From: Hyphomicrobiaceae bacterium
GTDB taxonomy: Bacteria > Pseudomonadota > Alphaproteobacteria > Rhizobiales > Hyphomicrobiaceae
DNA length: 64,000 nucleotides
Assembly (NCBI GenBank): GCA_020638035.1
Contig: JACKJI010000003.1
Span: 124,001 to 188,000 of the forward strand
Direction of reading: 5' to 3'
The notes under the pieces are model-generated. The model was not told the DNA's origin, ran no database searches, and saw nothing but the letters and a program-made list of their open reading frames with translations. Below are positions 60,595-64,000 of the stretch, one piece after another (position 1 is the stretch's first letter; each line of letters starts with the position of its first letter). Both the position numbers and the translations under genes were made by a program.

Positions 60595-62736
60595 ATGCCA
60601 TCAATGTCACGACGATCTGCCTCTGATTCTGCGCAAGTGCTGCCGGCGCTGCGCGAAGATCTGCGCCTGATCGAAGGCCCTGTATCGCCGTCGGGAGCGC
60701 CAACCTGGCTGCTCTTCGATCCTGTGGCGAACCGCTACTTCACGTTTGATCTCGACGGATATCAGTTGCTGTCGCTGTGGGCGAAAGCCACGACGCCGGA
60801 AGAGCTGGCACAGATGATTGCCGATGTACATGGCGCCGACGTGAGCGCCCAAACCGTCGCGCAATTCGCGCGAACGCTGGAGCAGTCCTGCCTTCTCGTA
60901 GAGCCCGCAGAGGGTTGGCGTGGACTGGCACACCGAGCCGAGCTGCGAAAGCACGGATGGATCATGTGGCTGGTGCACAACTATCTGTTCGTACGGGTGC
61001 CGCTGTTCCGGCCGCAAGCGCTTCTCGATTGGCTGGCGCCCTACGTCGCGATCTTTTATTCGCGGTCCTGGCTGTGGCTGATCGCATCGATCGGCATGAC
61101 CGGACTCTATCTGGTGTCGCGACAGTGGATGGAATTCGTTTCGACCTTCCAGCACTTCTACTCGCTTGACGGATTGATTTGGTACGTGCTGGCGATCGCG
61201 GTCGTAAAGATCTTCCACGAGTTCGGCCACGCGTGCACCGCCGTACGCTACAGGTGCCGAGTGCCGACGATGGGCGTTGCGTTCCTGGTGATGGTGCCGA
61301 TGCTCTATACCGACGTCACCGATGCGTGGAAGCTGACGTCACGACGCCAGAAGCTGCTGATCGATGGCGCCGGCATTATTGTCGAGCTGATGATTGCCGC
61401 ACTCTCCTTGTTCCTTTGGGCGTTTCTGCCAGATGGCCCGGCCCGTAGCACCGCGTTCGTGCTGGCAAGTACGAGTCTGTTCGCCAGCCTCGTCATCAAT
61501 CTCAGTCCACTCATGAAGTTCGACGGCTACTTCATTTTGGCGGACTTGCTGCGTGTTCCCAATCTCCAGGAGCGTGCTAATTCGCTCGGGCGTTGGAAGT
61601 TGAGGAACGTGCTGTTCGGCATCAAAGAGCCTTGCCCAGATAATCTTTCGCCGCAAATGCGGTCAGGCGTAATCGCCTATGCCTGGATCGTCTGGCTCTA
61701 CCGGCTTGTCGTTTTCACCGGAATAGCGCTTGCGGTCTATCACATGTTCTTCAAGGCTCTGGGGCTCGTCTTGTTCGCGGTCGAGATCATCTGGTTCGTG
61801 CTGAAGCCCATCGCCAGGGAACTCGGGCAGTGGTGGCAACGGCGCAAAGTGATCGTGCGTTCGCCAAGGTCGATTCTGCCCGTCACCGGCCTGCTGGTGC
61901 TTCTGGTACTCGCTGTCACGCCCTGGTCAGGACGGGTCGCGGTGCCGGCCGTGCTGGAGCCCGAGCAGCAGACCCGGATCTTTTCGTCGAGCCCCGGGCG
62001 TATCGAAGCTATTCTCGTATCAGAAGGTGCCCGAGTTGAAAAAGGGCAGCTTCTGTTCCGTCTTTCCACGCCCGAAACAGAGGCGCGGCTGCGGCAAACC
62101 GAAATGCAGATTGCTCTGGTCAAGCTGAGAGCCGATCGCCGCGTCGCCGATGCGAAGGACAAGGCGCAGTCCCTGGCGCTCGAGCAGGAGTTGGCATCAC
62201 TCAACCGTCGCCGCGAAGGCCTGCAACGCGAGATTTTCGAACTCGACGTGCGCGCTCCATTTGACGGCGTCCTCGCCGAACTGCCGCCTGAGATATCGGT
62301 CGGCCGCTGGGTCGGCAAGGACACAGAGATTGCTCTCGTCGCCTCGGAGGGCCGCATCAGGGCGCGGGGATTTGTCAGTCAGGATGACCTGGGCCGCATC
62401 GAGGTCGGCACCGCGGGTACGTTCAGCTTTGACGATGCACGCCGGCGGCCGGTGCCCGTATCGGTGACATCCGTCGCCTATGCGGGTTCGCCGTCAGTCG
62501 ACATCCTTGAACTCGCGTCGGTGCATGGCGGACCCATTGCCGTCGAGGCGGATCGCGATCAGCGCCTCGTTCCGACCAACGGCGTCTATTCGGTTGCGAT
62601 GTCGAGCGGCGCGCAGACGAGCGAGGTCTCTCACGTCACCCGGGGGCTCGTGCATCTTTCCGGCCGGCGGGAGAGCTTTGCCGCCGCAGCATGGCGGCAG
62701 GTTCTCAAGGTGCTCTTGCAGGAAAGCGGTGCCTGA
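60595..62736 (+). CDS. PqqD-like / M50 site-2 protease-like / HlyD fusion protein
   Basis: This 713-residue protein joins three modules. Residues about 18-100 are PqqD-like, of the RRE type that grips peptide leaders: LRLIEGPVSPSGAPTWLLFDPVANRYFTFDLDGYQLLSLW. Residues about 140-430 are a multi-helix M50 metalloprotease-like region with HEFGH (208-212) and the second motif NLSPLMKFDGYF with Asp 310, so the zinc ligands His208, His212 and Asp310 are kept. The C-terminal part (about 435-700) is a HlyD-like adaptor with lipoyl halves RIFSSSPGRIEAILVSEGARVEKGQLLFRLS and VRAPFDGVLAELPPEISVGRWVG, plus a hairpin. It probably binds a substrate on the cytoplasmic side, perhaps cuts it within the membrane, and hands it on. 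Relatives occur as putative peptide zinc metalloproteases. The fusion gene is the last of the cassette. Confidence 0.88.
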   Translation: MPSMSRRSASDSAQVLPALREDLRLIEGPVSPSGAPTWLLFDPVANRYFTFDLDGYQLLSLWAKATTPEELAQMIADVHGADVSAQTVAQFARTLEQSCLLVEPAEGWRGLAHRAELRKHGWIMWLVHNYLFVRVPLFRPQALLDWLAPYVAIFYSRSWLWLIASIGMTGLYLVSRQWMEFVSTFQHFYSLDGLIWYVLAIAVVKIFHEFGHACTAVRYRCRVPTMGVAFLVMVPMLYTDVTDAWKLTSRRQKLLIDGAGIIVELMIAALSLFLWAFLPDGPARSTAFVLASTSLFASLVINLSPLMKFDGYFILADLLRVPNLQERANSLGRWKLRNVLFGIKEPCPDNLSPQMRSGVIAYAWIVWLYRLVVFTGIALAVYHMFFKALGLVLFAVEIIWFVLKPIARELGQWWQRRKVIVRSPRSILPVTGLLVLLVLAVTPWSGRVAVPAVLEPEQQTRIFSSSPGRIEAILVSEGARVEKGQLLFRLSTPETEARLRQTEMQIALVKLRADRRVADAKDKAQSLALEQELASLNRRREGLQREIFELDVRAPFDGVLAELPPEISVGRWVGKDTEIALVASEGRIRARGFVSQDDLGRIEVGTAGTFSFDDARRRPVPVSVTSVAYAGSPSVDILELASVHGGPIAVEADRDQRLVPTNGVYSVAMSSGAQTSEVSHVTRGLVHLSGRRESFAAAAWRQVLKVLLQESGA

Positions 62737-62755
62737 CGCGAATGCACTGGGACCC

Positions 62756-63031
62756 TCATCGGCATATGCGTCTCGCGGCTTCCGTGATGCTGTTGGTGCA
62801 GCCGAGACTCGGGGTGCAGAATCGACGCTCAATCTTGGCATAGGAGATGATTGCGCTATCGCCCTCGCGCCCGCAGTTCAAAATCAGCTCGACGATAGGG
62901 CCTCGGTCGATCGTTGCTTCTACCCGAGCCGCGAAGTTGGCCGGTGGGGGCGAGGCAATGTCACGATCGCCGAACGACGGATATGCAGCGAAGTGCGCTG
63001 CCAGTATTACGCTACCAAACTCTTTTAACAC
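62756..63031 (-). CDS. Possible small secreted protein, unknown function
   Basis: A 91-codon minus-strand frame with a GTG start at 63031. Its C-terminal half looks protein-like: RGPIVELILNCGREGDSAIISYAKIERRFCTPSLGCTNSI, ending AARRICR with four Cys that could form two disulfides. The N-terminal part (LKEFGSVILAAHFAAYPSFGD) is weakly signal-like. I do not recognise the family, and the ribosome binding site is poor. It is convergent with the M50 fusion gene and lies upstream of the large exoprotein gene. It could be a false frame. Confidence 0.4.
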   Translation of the reverse strand: MLKEFGSVILAAHFAAYPSFGDRDIASPPPANFAARVEATIDRGPIVELILNCGREGDSAIISYAKIERRFCTPSLGCTNSITEAARRICR

Positions 63032-63270
63032 GCTGAAATTCCATGTGCTTGGACGGGGCGCTCAGACGGGCTCATCGTCTGCGGGGCGTATTCTGTATTG
63101 AAGCAAGTGTCCGGCAGTTCGCAAAGTCAGAAAGCTGATTATTTTGCAAAGTAGATAAACTGTCTTTCGAGAAACAATGTGTACAGATTAACCGAATCGA
63201 GATAATTTTGGCTCTAAGTTCCTGATCTTGCGAGGCAATTTAGATCCTCGCTGATGCTGGGAATAGCCAA
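63032..63270. promoter_or_regulatory. AT-rich leader upstream of the large exoprotein gene
   Basis: This is the most AT-rich part of the window (for example AAAGTAGATAAACTG near 63148 and GATAATTTTGG near 63203). It lies between the minus-strand small gene and the exoprotein start, so it probably holds the exoprotein promoter and regulatory sites. I cannot place boxes confidently. Confidence 0.45.
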
Positions 63271-64000
63271 ATGCCGAAAAGCAAGAAGCGCGGAGCAGCG
63301 ACCAGACCCTCCAATTGCCGATCTCGGGCCGCGACTGCTGACAAAGCATCTGTGCTGTCGGCACCGTCGTTTATGCCTCTTGAGCCTCGCATGGTGTTCG
63401 ATGGTGCGGCTGCAGCGCATGTCGCAGACATGGCAGCGAGCCAGATCACGCCCGATGTGGTGCGCGAGACTTTCGCAGGCGCTGGCGCCGACAATGCGAT
63501 CGCTGATCTGGTTGCGACGGTCGCATCGAATTTGGCTGCCCACCAGACCGCATCAGAGTCGGCCCGCGTGTCATTTACCGGTCTTGTGGCCGATCAAATT
63601 GCTGACAACCCGGTTGCCAAGCTAATCGCCAAGGCCGCCGCGGATCTGATCGCTGGAGTGACCACTGCCGATCGCAACGACGTTTCCACCGCAGACGCGA
63701 ATGAGACGAGCAGCCTGGATGTCGCAACAGCCGTCGCTGCGGCGGAAGAGCGTCATGAGATCGCATTCGTTGATGGCTCAATCGCCGATCGCGATCAAAT
63801 CATTGCCAGCCTTGATCCGTCGATCGAGGTGATCATCATCGACCCGACCAAGGACGGCGTCGAGCAGATCGCAGCGGCGCTCGACGGGCGCACGGGCATC
63901 GATGCGATTCACATCATAAGCCATGGTTCAGAAGGCGAGCTTAGCCTCGGCAATGCAACGCTGAACGCCGACAGCATGCAGGGCGAGCATCTCGATGAAC
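63271..64000 (+). CDS. DUF4347 domain large exoprotein, N-terminal part (runs off window)
   Basis: An open frame of 243 codons from ATG 63271 to the window end, with no stop. The first 35 residues are basic and polar with no hydrophobic signal peptide. Residues 36-47 read PLEPRMVFDGAA, the N-terminal LEPR-type motif found in very large surface proteins. After an Ala-rich helical region (about 47-160), the DUF4347 domain begins: EIAFVDGSIADRDQIIASLDPSIEVIIIDPTKDGVEQIAAAL and AIHIISHGSEGELSLGN, where the SHGS segment is a strong signature. Such proteins usually continue for thousands of residues with cadherin, VCBS or calcium-binding repeats and leave by a type I-like route. Here it lies directly after a three-gene adaptor and protease cassette that may export it. 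The rest is outside the window. Confidence 0.85.
   Translation, partial: MPKSKKRGAATRPSNCRSRAATADKASVLSAPSFMPLEPRMVFDGAAAAHVADMAASQITPDVVRETFAGAGADNAIADLVATVASNLAAHQTASESARVSFTGLVADQIADNPVAKLIAKAAADLIAGVTTADRNDVSTADANETSSLDVATAVAAAEERHEIAFVDGSIADRDQIIASLDPSIEVIIIDPTKDGVEQIAAALDGRTGIDAIHIISHGSEGELSLGNATLNADSMQGEHLDE

Overview
The window is about 64 kb of GC-rich DNA from an alphaproteobacterium, most probably in the Hyphomicrobiales near Hyphomicrobiaceae. The signs are a large NAD-dependent glutamate dehydrogenase, the rsmB-htpX-DUF1674 neighbourhood, a malic enzyme fused to a phosphotransacetylase-like domain, hsp20-DUF1150 remnants, an NDUFA9-like dehydrogenase remnant, a molybdenum formate dehydrogenase and a stand-alone pqqA. 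Formate oxidation together with PQQ would suit a methylotroph or C1 user, but that is inference.

Layout. 0.3-3.4 kb: four adjacent genes (a secreted unknown protein, hsp20, DUF1150, an NDUFA9-like SDR). Each is recognisable only by reading across several frames, so this is a decayed or badly sequenced block. 3.75 kb: tRNA-Leu(CAG). 4.2-6.2 kb: a TetR regulator divergent from an enoyl-CoA hydratase, then the 3' halves of a LysR gene and a glutathione transferase gene that meet at one point. 6.3-10.6 kb: a two-gene formate dehydrogenase operon. 11.1-15.3 kb: EVE-domain protein, ETF-beta-type methyltransferase, DUF1761 protein and acetyl-CoA synthetase. 15.4-18.1 kb: extensin-like protein, TadG-like VWA protein and the DUF1674 assembly factor. 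18.2-25.4 kb: htpX, rsmB, a heparinase II/III family protein, purH, a GNAT and, on the other strand, the tiny pqqA. 25.5-29.5 kb: UMF1-type MFS transporter and a large helical-repeat protein. 29.9-34.9 kb: NAD-glutamate dehydrogenase. 34.9-37.2 kb: lemA plus two TPM-domain genes. 37.5-42.5 kb: a secreted repeat protein, a ParA-like ATPase, tRNA-Gly(GCC), a YbaK/ProX editing protein, a CnoX-like thioredoxin, a Lon N-domain protein and a Trm112-like protein. 42.8-47.6 kb: hybrid histidine kinase, OlsB-like acyltransferase and a secreted FGE-like protein. 47.9-56.7 kb: maeB, mutS and glnD. 56.7-58.0 kb: FemAB-like acyltransferase. 58.4-64 kb: three consecutive adaptor genes (periplasmic adaptor, GAF-HlyD membrane adaptor, PqqD-M50-HlyD fusion) leading to the start of a DUF4347 exoprotein that runs off the window.

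How the genes fit together. Most of the window is chromosomal housekeeping: nitrogen control and amino acid flux (glnD, NAD-GDH), C2/C4 carbon flux (acs, maeB), purine synthesis, ribosome modification, mismatch repair and envelope protein quality control. The accessory or unusual parts are the damaged first 3.4 kb, the LysR/GST deletion scar, the formate dehydrogenase with a GltD-like diaphorase partner, the orphan pqqA, dispersed palindromic repeats, and the cassette at the right end. That cassette looks like a dedicated processing and export apparatus for the large surface protein beside it and is the best candidate for a poorly described system. No CRISPR array, transposase, integrase or rRNA gene was seen.
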